Source: Pseudomonadota bacterium (GTDB lineage Bacteria; Pseudomonadota; Alphaproteobacteria; Rhizobiales; Xanthobacteraceae). From it: a DNA stretch of 6,817 bases. The DNA lies in contig JAEWHY010000349.1 of NCBI GenBank assembly GCA_023387555.1, forward strand, positions 1 to 6,817. The letters are read 5' to 3'. The notes beneath the pieces are model-generated. The model was not told where the DNA came from and searched no databases. It saw only the letters and a program-made list of their open reading frames with translations. A program made the position numbers and the translations under genes. This document shows positions 1 through 6,817 of this stretch, one piece after another (positions within the stretch are counted from its first letter, which is position 1; every line of letters begins with the position of its first letter).

Positions 1-1204
<1,204 letters not shown>

Positions 1205-1326
1205 AGCGCGGGCGCTTGGCTGCGGACAAAGAACGGGTCGGCTGCACGCAAAGCGTCGCTGAGTCATCGTGACGCGATGCGAGATGCGTTAAGCCGACCT
1301 TAATGCGCCGCGGGCATGTTGCCGCA

Positions 1327-1644
1327 ATGGTTTCGCGCAGGCGCCTCCGCGGGTTTCTGACAGCGCTCGGTCTCTACGTCGTGGCCGCGGCGCTGATCGG
1401 CTATTTCGGCGTCCATGCCTTCAGCGGGCAGCGCGGCTTGCGCGCCAAGCACGAGATCGACCAGCAGATGGTAGAACTCACGGCGGAGCTCGGCCGGCTG
1501 AAGGCCGAGCGCAACCTCTGGGAGCGCAAGCTGGCGCTGCTGCGGTCGGACAAGATCGACCCCGACATGCTGGACGAGCAGGCGCGGCTTTTGCTCAACT
1601 TCGCCCATCCCAATGACGTCGTGATGATGGTCAAGCACCGTTAA
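1327..1644 (+). CDS. ftsB: FtsB/DivIC-family septum formation initiator protein
   Basis: This is a small bitopic cell-division protein of the DivIC/FtsB family, which in other bacteria joins FtsL and FtsQ at the septum and helps activate septal peptidoglycan synthesis. From the ATG at 1327 it has 105 residues. A basic N-terminus (RRRLR) is followed by one transmembrane helix at about residues 9-32. A charged heptad-like coiled coil runs over about 38-72, and the C-terminal DPDMLDEQAR motif is typical of alphaproteobacterial members. An in-frame ATG at 1303 would add eight residues (MRRGHVAA). I prefer 1327 because it puts the basic stretch and helix at the usual distance from the N-terminus, but neither start has a convincing Shine-Dalgarno sequence. 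The position between eno and pdhA is the usual one in Rhizobiales. The family call is firm; the symbol follows from family and gene order. Confidence 0.88.
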   Translation: MVSRRRLRGFLTALGLYVVAAALIGYFGVHAFSGQRGLRAKHEIDQQMVELTAELGRLKAERNLWERKLALLRSDKIDPDMLDEQARLLLNFAHPNDVVMMVKHR

Positions 1645-1671
1645 CGCGCGAGAGTGCCTGAAATTTCCCGT

Positions 1672-1731
1672 TTGACGTCAGGCATTTCGCCGCAATTGGC
1701 GTTGCGCACAGGGCGCGGCCCGCGCTTTTAT
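1672..1731 (+). promoter_or_regulatory. Candidate promoter region upstream of pdhA
   Basis: The 156-nt gap between ftsB and pdhA (1645-1800) is the only sizeable non-coding stretch before the pdh cluster, so a promoter is expected here. Two partial matches can be seen. TTGACG at 1672-1677 resembles a -35 box but has no good -10 at 16-18 nt. TTTTAT at 1726-1731 resembles a -10 box, with TTGCGC (1702-1707) 18 nt upstream as a weak -35. I see no clear operator palindrome. The span is marked as a region to test, not as a defined promoter. Confidence 0.22.
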
Positions 1732-1789
1732 CCGCCGGCAAATTCGGGTAAGTCATGCCGATATCCCGAACGCGCAGCGCAGGGACCGC

Positions 1790-1795
1790 AGAGGA
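1790..1795 (+). promoter_or_regulatory. Ribosome binding site fixing the pdhA start
   Basis: AGAGGA lies five bases upstream of the ATG at 1801 and is a good Shine-Dalgarno match. It supports 1801 as the start even though the frame stays open back to an ATG at 1654. The 49 extra residues that start would give look like translated intergenic DNA and match nothing I know in E1-alpha proteins. Confidence 0.7.
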
Positions 1796-1800
1796 TACGA

Positions 1801-2817
1801 ATGGCCGTAGCCAAAAAGACCACAGCGTCTGACTCGACCGATACGCCGGCCGTGGCCGATTTCACCAAGGAGCAGGAGCTTTCGGCCTATCGCGAGATGC
1901 TGCTGATCCGCCGATTCGAGGAAAAGGCCGGTCAGATGTACGGCATGGGCCTGATCGGCGGCTTCTGCCACCTCTACATCGGGCAGGAAGCGGTGGTGGT
2001 CGGCATGCAGATGGCCCTGAAGGAGGGCGATCAGGTCATCACCGGATACCGCGACCACGGTCACATGCTGGTCTGCGGAATGGATCCCAAGGGGGTGATG
2101 GCCGAACTGACCGGACGCCGCGGCGGCTATTCCAAGGGCAAGGGCGGCTCCATGCACATGTTTTCCGTGGAGAAGGCCTTCTATGGCGGCCACGGTATCG
2201 TCGGCGCGCAGGTTTCGCTCGGCACCGGGCTCGCCTTCGCCAACCGCTACCGCCAAAACGATAACGTATGCCTGACCTATTTCGGCGACGGCGCGGCCAA
2301 CCAGGGCCAGGTCTACGAGAGCTTCAACATGGCCGAGCTCTGGAAGCTGCCGGTTGTCTACATTATCGAGAACAATCGCTACGCCATGGGTACGGCGGTA
2401 CACCGCTCGTCGGCGCAGCAGGATTTTTCCAAGCGCGGCGCATCCTTCAACATTCCGGGCGAACAGGTCGACGGAATGGATGTGCGCGCGGTGAAGGCCG
2501 CCGGCGACAAGGCGGTGGCCTGGTGCCGCGAAGGCAAGGGGCCGTATATCCTCGAGATGCAGACCTACCGCTATCGCGGCCACTCGATGTCGGACCCGGC
2601 GAAATACCGCACCCGCGACGAGGTCGAGAAGGTGCGCTCCGAACAGGACCCGATCGAGCAGGTGCGCCAGCGCCTGCTGTCGCGGAAATGGGTCAGCGAG
2701 GATGACCTCAAGAAGATCGACGCGCAAGTGCGCGGCACCGTCAACGAGGCGGCCGAATTCGCAACCGTCGATCCGGAGCCCGATCCCTCGGAGCTCTATA
2801 CCGATGTGCTGCGCTAG
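1801..2817 (+). CDS. pdhA: Pyruvate dehydrogenase E1 component, alpha subunit
   Basis: E1-alpha pairs with PdhB to form the thiamine-diphosphate enzyme that decarboxylates pyruvate and reductively acetylates the lipoyl groups of the PDH complex. The 338-residue product matches the family size. The conserved GFCHLYIGQEA segment has its His at residue 57, and YRDHGH follows. The ThDP/Mg motif runs from GDG (162-164) to NN (191-192), the usual spacing of about 30 residues. YRYRGHSMSDP (256-266) is the conserved active-site loop; in mitochondrial enzymes this loop carries the regulatory phosphoserines, but no kinase control is implied here. The N-terminal 20 residues are a Lys/Thr/Ser/Asp-rich tail typical of alphaproteobacterial versions. 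The start at 1801 is set by AGAGGA at 1790-1795. pdhB begins 38 nt after the stop, so the two subunits are probably cotranscribed. Confidence 0.97.
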   Translation: MAVAKKTTASDSTDTPAVADFTKEQELSAYREMLLIRRFEEKAGQMYGMGLIGGFCHLYIGQEAVVVGMQMALKEGDQVITGYRDHGHMLVCGMDPKGVMAELTGRRGGYSKGKGGSMHMFSVEKAFYGGHGIVGAQVSLGTGLAFANRYRQNDNVCLTYFGDGAANQGQVYESFNMAELWKLPVVYIIENNRYAMGTAVHRSSAQQDFSKRGASFNIPGEQVDGMDVRAVKAAGDKAVAWCREGKGPYILEMQTYRYRGHSMSDPAKYRTRDEVEKVRSEQDPIEQVRQRLLSRKWVSEDDLKKIDAQVRGTVNEAAEFATVDPEPDPSELYTDVLR

Positions 2818-2855
2818 ATTTCCCGTAATGCGGTTCGCTGATCCAGAGAGCGTCC

Positions 2856-3104
2856 ATGCCGATTGATGTCCTGATGCCCGCGCTCTCGCCCACGATGGAA
2901 AAGGGCAACCTTGCCAAGTGGCTCAAGAAGGAGGGCGACGCGGTCAAGTCCGGCGACGTGATTGCCGAAATCGAAACCGACAAGGCGACCATGGAGGTCG
3001 AGGCGGTCGACGAAGGCACGCTCGGCAAGATCCTCGTGCCCGAAGGCACCACCGACGTCGCGGTGAATACGCCGATCGCCGTGCTGCTCGGCGATGGCGA
3101 GGAC
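2856..3104 (+). repeat. Direct repeat copy 1: lipoyl-domain coding segment of pdhB
   Basis: The first 83 codons of pdhB align without gaps to the first 83 codons of pdhC. By hand I count 33 base differences in 249 (about 87% identity) and 8 amino-acid differences, at positions 5, 6, 57, 66, 69, 72, 73 and 78. The longest exact run is 29 bases (2934-2962). Similarity stops at the linker and does not extend upstream of the ATG. Confidence 0.9.
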
Positions 3105-4277
3105 GCCGCCGCGATAAAGGCTGGTGCACCCGCCACGAAACCGGCTGCCGCACCGCGCGAGGAATTGCAGGAATCGAAAGCGCCGGACGCGCCAAAGTCC
3201 GAGCAGCCGGTCGAGTCCGGTGAAGCGGTTTCCGCGGTCGCAGCGCCGCCGGAGCCACAGGAAGAACCGGAGCCCGACGTGCCGGCCGGCACCGAGATGG
3301 TGACGCAGACCGTGCGCGAGGCGTTGCGCGATGCGATGGCCGAGGAGATGCGCCGCGACGAAACGGTGTTCGTCATGGGCGAGGAGGTTGCCGAATATCA
3401 GGGCGCCTACAAGGTCACGCAAGGGCTGCTGCAGGAGTTCGGCGCAAGGCGCGTGGTCGACACGCCGATCACCGAGCATGGCTTCGCCGGTCTCGGCGTC
3501 GGTGCCGCGCTCGCGGGATTGAAGCCGATCGTCGAGTTCATGACCTTCAATTTCTCGATGCAGGCGATCGACCAGATCATCAATTCGGCGGCCAAGACGC
3601 TCTACATGTCCGGCGGCCAGATGGGCGCCTCGATCGTGTTCCGCGGGCCAAACGGCGCCGCCGCGCGCGTCGCCGCCCAGCACAGCCAGGACTTCTCGGC
3701 CTGGTATTCGGCCATCCCCGGCCTGATCGTGATCGCGCCCTATACCGCGGCCGACGCCAAGGGCCTTCTGAAAGCCGCGATCCGAAATCCCAATCCGGTG
3801 ATCTTCCTCGAGAACGAAATCCTCTATGGTCATTCGTTCCCGGTGCCGAAGCTCGACGATTTCGTGCTGCCGATTGGCAAGGCCAAGGTGGTGCGGCCCG
3901 GCAATCACGTCACCATCGTCTCGTTCTCGATCGGCATGACCTACGCGCTGAAGGCCGCCGAAGAGCTCGCCAAGAAGCACATCTATGCCGAGGTCATTGA
4001 CCTGCGGACCCTGCGTCCGCTCGACGACGCCACGATCATCGCCTCGGTGAAGAAGACCGGACGGCTGGTCACGGTGGAAGAGGGCTGGCCGCAGAACGGC
4101 ATCGGCGCCGAGATTGCCGCGCGCGTGATGGAAAAGGCGTTCGATTATCTCGATGCACCGGTCATGCGCGTGACCGGCAAGGATGTGCCGATGCCTTACG
4201 CCGCCAATCTCGAAAAGCTGGCGCTGCCCTCGGTCGACGAAATCGTGGAAGCGGCCAAGGCCGTGACCTATCGCTGA
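2856..4277 (+). CDS. pdhB: Pyruvate dehydrogenase E1 component, beta subunit, with N-terminal lipoyl domain
   Basis: This is the beta partner of PdhA in the ThDP-dependent pyruvate decarboxylase. The 473-residue protein is longer than a plain E1-beta (about 325-330) because it begins with a lipoyl domain (about residues 1-80) whose lipoyl-lysine is K43 in EIETDKATMEV. A flexible Ala/Pro/Glu-rich linker spans about 84-145. The transketolase-like pyrimidine-binding domain starts near residue 146 and carries the conserved ThDP-contacting Glu at 207 in DTPITEHGFAG. The transketolase C-terminal domain starts near 340 and includes LRTLRPLDDATI. A lipoyl domain on E1-beta is known from alphaproteobacteria such as Sinorhizobium and Zymomonas, so it is a lineage trait and not a new fusion. 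A purine-rich AGAGAG (2845-2850) precedes the ATG. pdhC starts 13 nt after the stop. Confidence 0.97.
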   Translation: MPIDVLMPALSPTMEKGNLAKWLKKEGDAVKSGDVIAEIETDKATMEVEAVDEGTLGKILVPEGTTDVAVNTPIAVLLGDGEDAAAIKAGAPATKPAAAPREELQESKAPDAPKSEQPVESGEAVSAVAAPPEPQEEPEPDVPAGTEMVTQTVREALRDAMAEEMRRDETVFVMGEEVAEYQGAYKVTQGLLQEFGARRVVDTPITEHGFAGLGVGAALAGLKPIVEFMTFNFSMQAIDQIINSAAKTLYMSGGQMGASIVFRGPNGAAARVAAQHSQDFSAWYSAIPGLIVIAPYTAADAKGLLKAAIRNPNPVIFLENEILYGHSFPVPKLDDFVLPIGKAKVVRPGNHVTIVSFSIGMTYALKAAEELAKKHIYAEVIDLRTLRPLDDATIIASVKKTGRLVTVEEGWPQNGIGAEIAARVMEKAFDYLDAPVMRVTGKDVPMPYAANLEKLALPSVDEIVEAAKAVTYR

Positions 4278-4290
4278 GCGGAGCTGCGCG

Positions 4291-4539
4291 ATGCCCATCG
4301 ACATCCGAATGCCCGCGCTCTCTCCCACGATGGAGAAGGGCAATCTCGCCAAGTGGCTCAAGAAGGAAGGCGACGCGGTCAAGTCCGGCGACGTGATCGC
4401 CGAGATCGAGACCGACAAGGCGACGATGGAGGTCGAGGCGGTCGACGAGGGCACGCTGGCAAAGATCCTCGTGCCGGAAGGCACCGCCGATGTGCCGGTG
4501 AATCAGGTGATTGCGGTGCTGGCCGGCGACGGCGAGGAC
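4291..4539 (+). repeat. Direct repeat copy 2: lipoyl-domain coding segment of pdhC
   Basis: This is the second copy of the 249-bp lipoyl-domain segment, in the same orientation as the pdhB copy and 1,435 bp downstream of it start to start. Most differences between the copies are third-position changes, and the block around the lipoyl-lysine is invariant at protein level from residue 7 to 56. The pattern fits an old internal duplication under purifying selection, possibly homogenised by gene conversion. Confidence 0.9.
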
Positions 4540-5673
4540 GTGAAGGCGGCGGCGTCAGACGCAAAATCTTCATCTGCACCGGCAGCGCCCGCGCCGGCAG
4601 CAGCTGCACCGGCCGCACCGGCTCCGAAGCCAGAGCCCAAACCCGCCCAGGCGCCTGCTGCGTCGGCAGCTCCTGCAGCACCGGCGCCACAGCCGGCGAC
4701 TCCTGCCGCTCAACCGGCCAAGACCAATGGCGGCGCGCGCGTGTTCGCTTCTCCGCTGGCGCGTCGGCTGGCGAAGGATGCGGGCATCGACGTTTCGCAG
4801 ATTCAAGGCTCGGGTCCGCATGGCCGCGTGATCGCGCGCGACATCGACGCGGCGAAATCCGGCCAGGGTCTGAAAGCCCCGCCTGCGGCCGGCGCGCCGG
4901 CCGCTGCACCGGCGCCGGTTGCCGCGCCTGCCATGAGCGATCAGCAGATCCTCGGTCTGTACGAGCAGGGCTCCTACGAGAGTATTCCGCACGACGGCAT
5001 GCGCCGCACCATCGCGCAGCGCCTGACCGCCGCGACCAATTCGATGCCGACGTTCTACCTCACGGTGGATTGCGATCTCGGCAGGCTCTCCGCAGCGCGT
5101 GAAGAGATCAATGCCGCCGCCGGCAAGAACGCGGAGGGCAAGCCGCTCTACAAGCTCTCGGTCAACGACTTCGTCATCAAGGCGATGGCGCTGGCGTTGC
5201 AGAAAACTCCGGAAGCCAATGTGTCATGGACGGAAGCGGCGATGCTCCGTCACAAGCATTCCGACATCGGCGTTGCCGTGGCGCTGCCGTTCGGCCTGAT
5301 CACGCCGATCATCCGCCAGGCCGAACTGAAATCGCTGTCCGCCATCTCCAACGAGATGAAGGACCTGGCCGCGCGCGCGAAGGCCAAGAAACTCAAGCCG
5401 AACGAATACCAGGGCGGCTCGTCCTCGGTGTCGAACCTCGGCATGTACGGCATCAAGGACTTCACCGCGGTGATCAACCCGCCGCAGTCGTCGATCCTTG
5501 CCGTCGGCGCCGGCGAGGAGCGCGCTGTGGTGCGCAACGGTCAGATCGTCGCCGCGACGATGATGAGCGTGACGCTGTCGTGCGATCACCGCGCCATCGA
5601 TGGGGCGCTCGGCGCCGAACTCATCACCGCGTTCAAGCGGCTGATTGAAAATCCGGTGATGATGGTGGTGTGA
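4291..5673 (+). CDS. pdhC: Dihydrolipoamide acetyltransferase, E2 core of the pyruvate dehydrogenase complex
   Basis: E2 forms the structural core of the PDH complex and transfers the acetyl group from lipoamide to CoA. The 460-residue protein has the standard order of parts. A single lipoyl domain (about 1-80) carries lipoyl-lysine K43. An Ala/Pro-rich linker (about 91-148) leads to a peripheral-subunit-binding domain at about 150-186 (FASPLARRLAKDAGID to GRVIARDI). A second Ala/Pro linker (about 190-222) leads to the catalytic domain from about 230 to the end. The active-site motif is DHRAIDGA, with His433 and Asp437; Ala-Ile in place of the common Val-Val is a conservative variant. CGGAG at 4279-4283 serves as ribosome binding site, and the gene lies 13 nt after pdhB. 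Its stop TGA (5671-5673) shares one base with the next gene's ATG. The E3 gene (lpd) is not in the window. Confidence 0.97.
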   Translation: MPIDIRMPALSPTMEKGNLAKWLKKEGDAVKSGDVIAEIETDKATMEVEAVDEGTLAKILVPEGTADVPVNQVIAVLAGDGEDVKAAASDAKSSSAPAAPAPAAAAPAAPAPKPEPKPAQAPAASAAPAAPAPQPATPAAQPAKTNGGARVFASPLARRLAKDAGIDVSQIQGSGPHGRVIARDIDAAKSGQGLKAPPAAGAPAAAPAPVAAPAMSDQQILGLYEQGSYESIPHDGMRRTIAQRLTAATNSMPTFYLTVDCDLGRLSAAREEINAAAGKNAEGKPLYKLSVNDFVIKAMALALQKTPEANVSWTEAAMLRHKHSDIGVAVALPFGLITPIIRQAELKSLSAISNEMKDLAARAKAKKLKPNEYQGGSSSVSNLGMYGIKDFTAVINPPQSSILAVGAGEERAVVRNGQIVAATMMSVTLSCDHRAIDGALGAELITAFKRLIENPVMMVV

Positions 5674-6227
5674 TGAGGGATCGTGAGGCCAAAGCGCAAA
5701 TTGCGAAATGGTCTAGCGATTTTAGGTCTGGATCGAATCGATGGTTCCGCTGCCGCGGAATAGACGAGAAAGATCCACCCTATCTCTTTGTTCCAGGCTC
5801 CCGGGAATACACTGTTCTTCCGGACGCCCTTTTTGTCCGTTTCATTCTCGACGAAGAGCGCTACATCGAGGGGGCAGATGTTATCGCCGTCGAGGTTTGT
5901 GCCACTCGACAAAATCTCTACGACAAGCGTGCGCGTTACTCGAATCAGAGTCGCTTGGGGCTTTACTGTCCCGAACGATGGCTGAGTAGGTTAACTGAGA
6001 TTGAGGTTGCGGACACAGGCTTACAAAACATACCTGTTCGATACCTTTCAGCCTTGTTCGCTCTTTCGAGGGAAGAATACTCCGCATTTAAAAAACACAT
6101 GCCCCCTTGGGGGCATGAATATTTTGTATGTTGCGATGACTTGGAGCGTTTGACCTCAGCACCCGATAGTCTTCTCTCCAGGATGTGCCCTGAGGCGCAT
6201 TTCTTCGATTTTGACGTAGAAAACTAG
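5673..6227 (+). CDS. Unrecognised 184-residue protein, low GC, start overlaps pdhC stop
   Basis: I do not recognise this protein. The ATG at 5673 shares its A with the pdhC stop (TGATG), which suggests termination-reinitiation coupling; a GTG at 5670 would add one Met. No independent Shine-Dalgarno is evident. There is no signal peptide or membrane helix, so a cytoplasmic location is likely. Composition differs from its neighbours: about 47-48% G+C in the two lines counted against about 68% at the end of pdhC, with many codons rare in the upstream genes (AAA, TTT, ATA, TTA). Visible motifs are LPDALF (residues 49-54), then a hydrophobic strand VIAVEVC with Glu74, then Q80-N-L-Y-D-K-R-A-R-Y89, then YCPERWL (98-104). 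This PD...E...Q/K arrangement recalls PD-(D/E)XK nuclease-like folds, but the usual E-x-K Lys is Cys76, so that is only a suggestion. Cys is fairly frequent. The continuous frame, coupled start and low-GC codon pattern favour a real, probably acquired gene. Confidence 0.68.
   Translation: MRDREAKAQIAKWSSDFRSGSNRWFRCRGIDEKDPPYLFVPGSREYTVLPDALFVRFILDEERYIEGADVIAVEVCATRQNLYDKRARYSNQSRLGLYCPERWLSRLTEIEVADTGLQNIPVRYLSALFALSREEYSAFKKHMPPWGHEYFVCCDDLERLTSAPDSLLSRMCPEAHFFDFDVEN
6090..6117 (-). terminator. Rho-independent terminator-like hairpin, minus strand
   Basis: An inverted repeat with 9-bp arms, CATGCCCCC and GGGGGCATG, lies at 6098-6117 around a central TT; with realistic folding the stem is about 7-8 bp with a 4-nt loop. 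Read on the minus strand it is followed by TG and then six Ts (6095 down to 6090), the layout of an intrinsic terminator. It lies about 186 nt past the stop of the minus-strand substrate-binding protein gene and could end that transcript. It also lies inside the + strand gene 5673-6227, where it encodes HMPPWGH. On the + strand it is followed only by a weak AT-rich run (AATATTTTG). Confidence 0.45.
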
Positions 6228-6303
6228 CTAAATCCATTGATGGGCTTTCGACCAGCACCATTGCGCTCCGCAGATGTCGCAGGAATACTCGCGGCATGTG
6301 CGC

Positions 6304-6817
6304 TCACCCCGGTATCAGCCCTTTCGCCTTGATCACGGCCTGCGCGTCCGGTGTGCGCAGATAATCCATCATCGCCTGCGCAACGGCTTTCTCTCGGCCG
6401 TCCGACAGCGCGCCCATCGAGAATTGCGTCACCTGATCGAGTTCGCCGGGCAGGGGTCCGAGCAGTTCCGCGCCCTCGACCGCGATCAGTTCGGAGATCT
6501 GCTGCACGGCGATATCGGCTTCGCCCGAGACCACGAGCTTTGCCGCGGGCGAGCTATTCTTCGCCTTGGCCTTGACCTGTTCGGCGATGCCGAGTGTCGC
6601 CAGCACATGCTCGAAGGCATTGCCGCTCAGGCCGCCGGCCGAATAGGCGACGGCCCTCGCGTCAAGCAGCGCGCGCCTGACGCCGTCGGGCGTGGAGATA
6701 TCGGGCTTCGGTGCGCCGACCTTGATCGACAGGCCGACCTGCGCGCGGTCGATGTCGAGGCGCTGGCCCGCGATCTTTTGCTCCTTGATCAGCGCATCGA
6801 GGTTGTCGGCATTGGCG
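6304..6817 (-). CDS. ModA-like extracellular substrate-binding protein, N-terminus outside the window
   Basis: The minus-strand frame is open from the window edge to a TGA at 6304-6306, giving 170 C-terminal residues. The sequence reads as a type-2 periplasmic binding protein of the molybdate-binding (ModA-like) kind: LSIKVGAPKPDISTPDGVRR, then ARAVAYSAGG, then LGIAEQVKAKAK, then VVSGEADIAVQQISELIAVEG, LLGPLPGELDQVTQFSMGAL and the C-terminal YLRTPDAQAVIKAKGLIPG. Such proteins capture an oxyanion or a similar small ligand in the periplasm; some members of this subfamily stand alone without transporter genes, and the ligand cannot be told from this fragment. A signal peptide is expected in the missing N-terminus. 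Composition is high-GC like the pdh genes. It converges on the low-GC gene with a 76-nt gap that holds no hairpin of its own. A GTG at 6606 is internal and not the start. Confidence 0.85.
   Translation of the reverse strand, partial: ANADNLDALIKEQKIAGQRLDIDRAQVGLSIKVGAPKPDISTPDGVRRALLDARAVAYSAGGLSGNAFEHVLATLGIAEQVKAKAKNSSPAAKLVVSGEADIAVQQISELIAVEGAELLGPLPGELDQVTQFSMGALSDGREKAVAQAMMDYLRTPDAQAVIKAKGLIPG

Noticed and set aside
1654..1800. 49-residue N-terminal extension of PdhA from an upstream ATG
   Set aside because: The good ribosome binding site at 1790-1795, the usual family length and the typical N-terminal tail all support 1801. The extension reads like translated intergenic DNA.
1753..2727. 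Minus-strand open frame of 324 codons opposite pdhA
   Set aside because: This is an antisense shadow of pdhA with a low-complexity product and no domain, produced by the third-position GC bias of the real gene.
2814..4484. Minus-strand open frame of 556 codons opposite pdhB
   Set aside because: It lies fully antisense to pdhB and the start of pdhC, both certain genes. The high-GC codon pattern of the + strand keeps the opposite frame free of stops. The product is His/Arg/Gly-rich and shows no recognisable domain.
4561..4734. Repetitive GCN/CCN tract in pdhC as a tandem repeat or assembly artefact
   Set aside because: It encodes the Ala/Pro-rich swinging-arm linker expected between the lipoyl and subunit-binding domains of E2. 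The frame is intact and the codons vary.
5593..5601. Ala-Ile in the E2 active-site motif HRAIDGA as a defective catalytic site
   Set aside because: The catalytic His433 and Asp437 are present, and the two middle positions vary conservatively in the family.
5640..6303. Mobile element or attachment site bounding the low-GC gene
   Set aside because: By eye I found no terminal inverted repeats, no duplicated pdhC 3' end, and no integrase, transposase or tRNA gene on either side. Only base composition suggests transfer.

Overview
The window is high-GC chromosomal DNA (about 65-68% G+C in the lines I counted by hand) with the gene order eno - ftsB - pdhA - pdhB - pdhC on the + strand. Three things point to an alphaproteobacterium of the Hyphomicrobiales (Rhizobiales), probably the Bradyrhizobium/Rhodopseudomonas/Nitrobacter group: this order, an E1-beta subunit with its own N-terminal lipoyl domain, and the sequence character of the FtsB-like and PdhA proteins. 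The assignment rests on recognition of families and gene order, not on a search.

Layout. Positions 1-1204 hold the last 400 residues of enolase; about 26-27 N-terminal residues lie outside the window. A small DivIC/FtsB-type division protein follows (1327-1644). After a 156-nt gap, which is the likeliest place for the operon promoter, comes a tightly packed pyruvate dehydrogenase cluster: pdhA (1801-2817), pdhB (2856-4277) and pdhC (4291-5673). Enolase makes phosphoenolpyruvate in lower glycolysis. The PDH complex takes the resulting pyruvate to acetyl-CoA, so most of the window is one stretch of central carbon metabolism, with a cell-division gene carried between the two parts.

The character changes sharply at the pdhC stop codon. 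An unrecognised 184-residue gene (5673-6227) starts on the last base of the pdhC stop (TGATG overlap). It is only about 47-48% G+C in the lines counted, and it lies where related genomes often carry lpd (E3) or another PDH-linked gene. It looks like acquired DNA that keeps pdhC intact and can be translated by coupling to it. Its central motif pattern hints, weakly, at a PD-(D/E)XK nuclease-like fold. Converging on it from the right edge is the C-terminal part of a periplasmic, ModA-like substrate-binding protein (complement of 6304-6817), again in high-GC DNA.

The most notable points are the low-GC orphan gene coupled to pdhC, a strong minus-strand terminator-like hairpin inside it, and a 249-bp direct repeat (about 87% identical) encoding the lipoyl domains of pdhB and pdhC. 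I see no RNA gene, CRISPR array, insertion sequence or complete novel multi-gene system.
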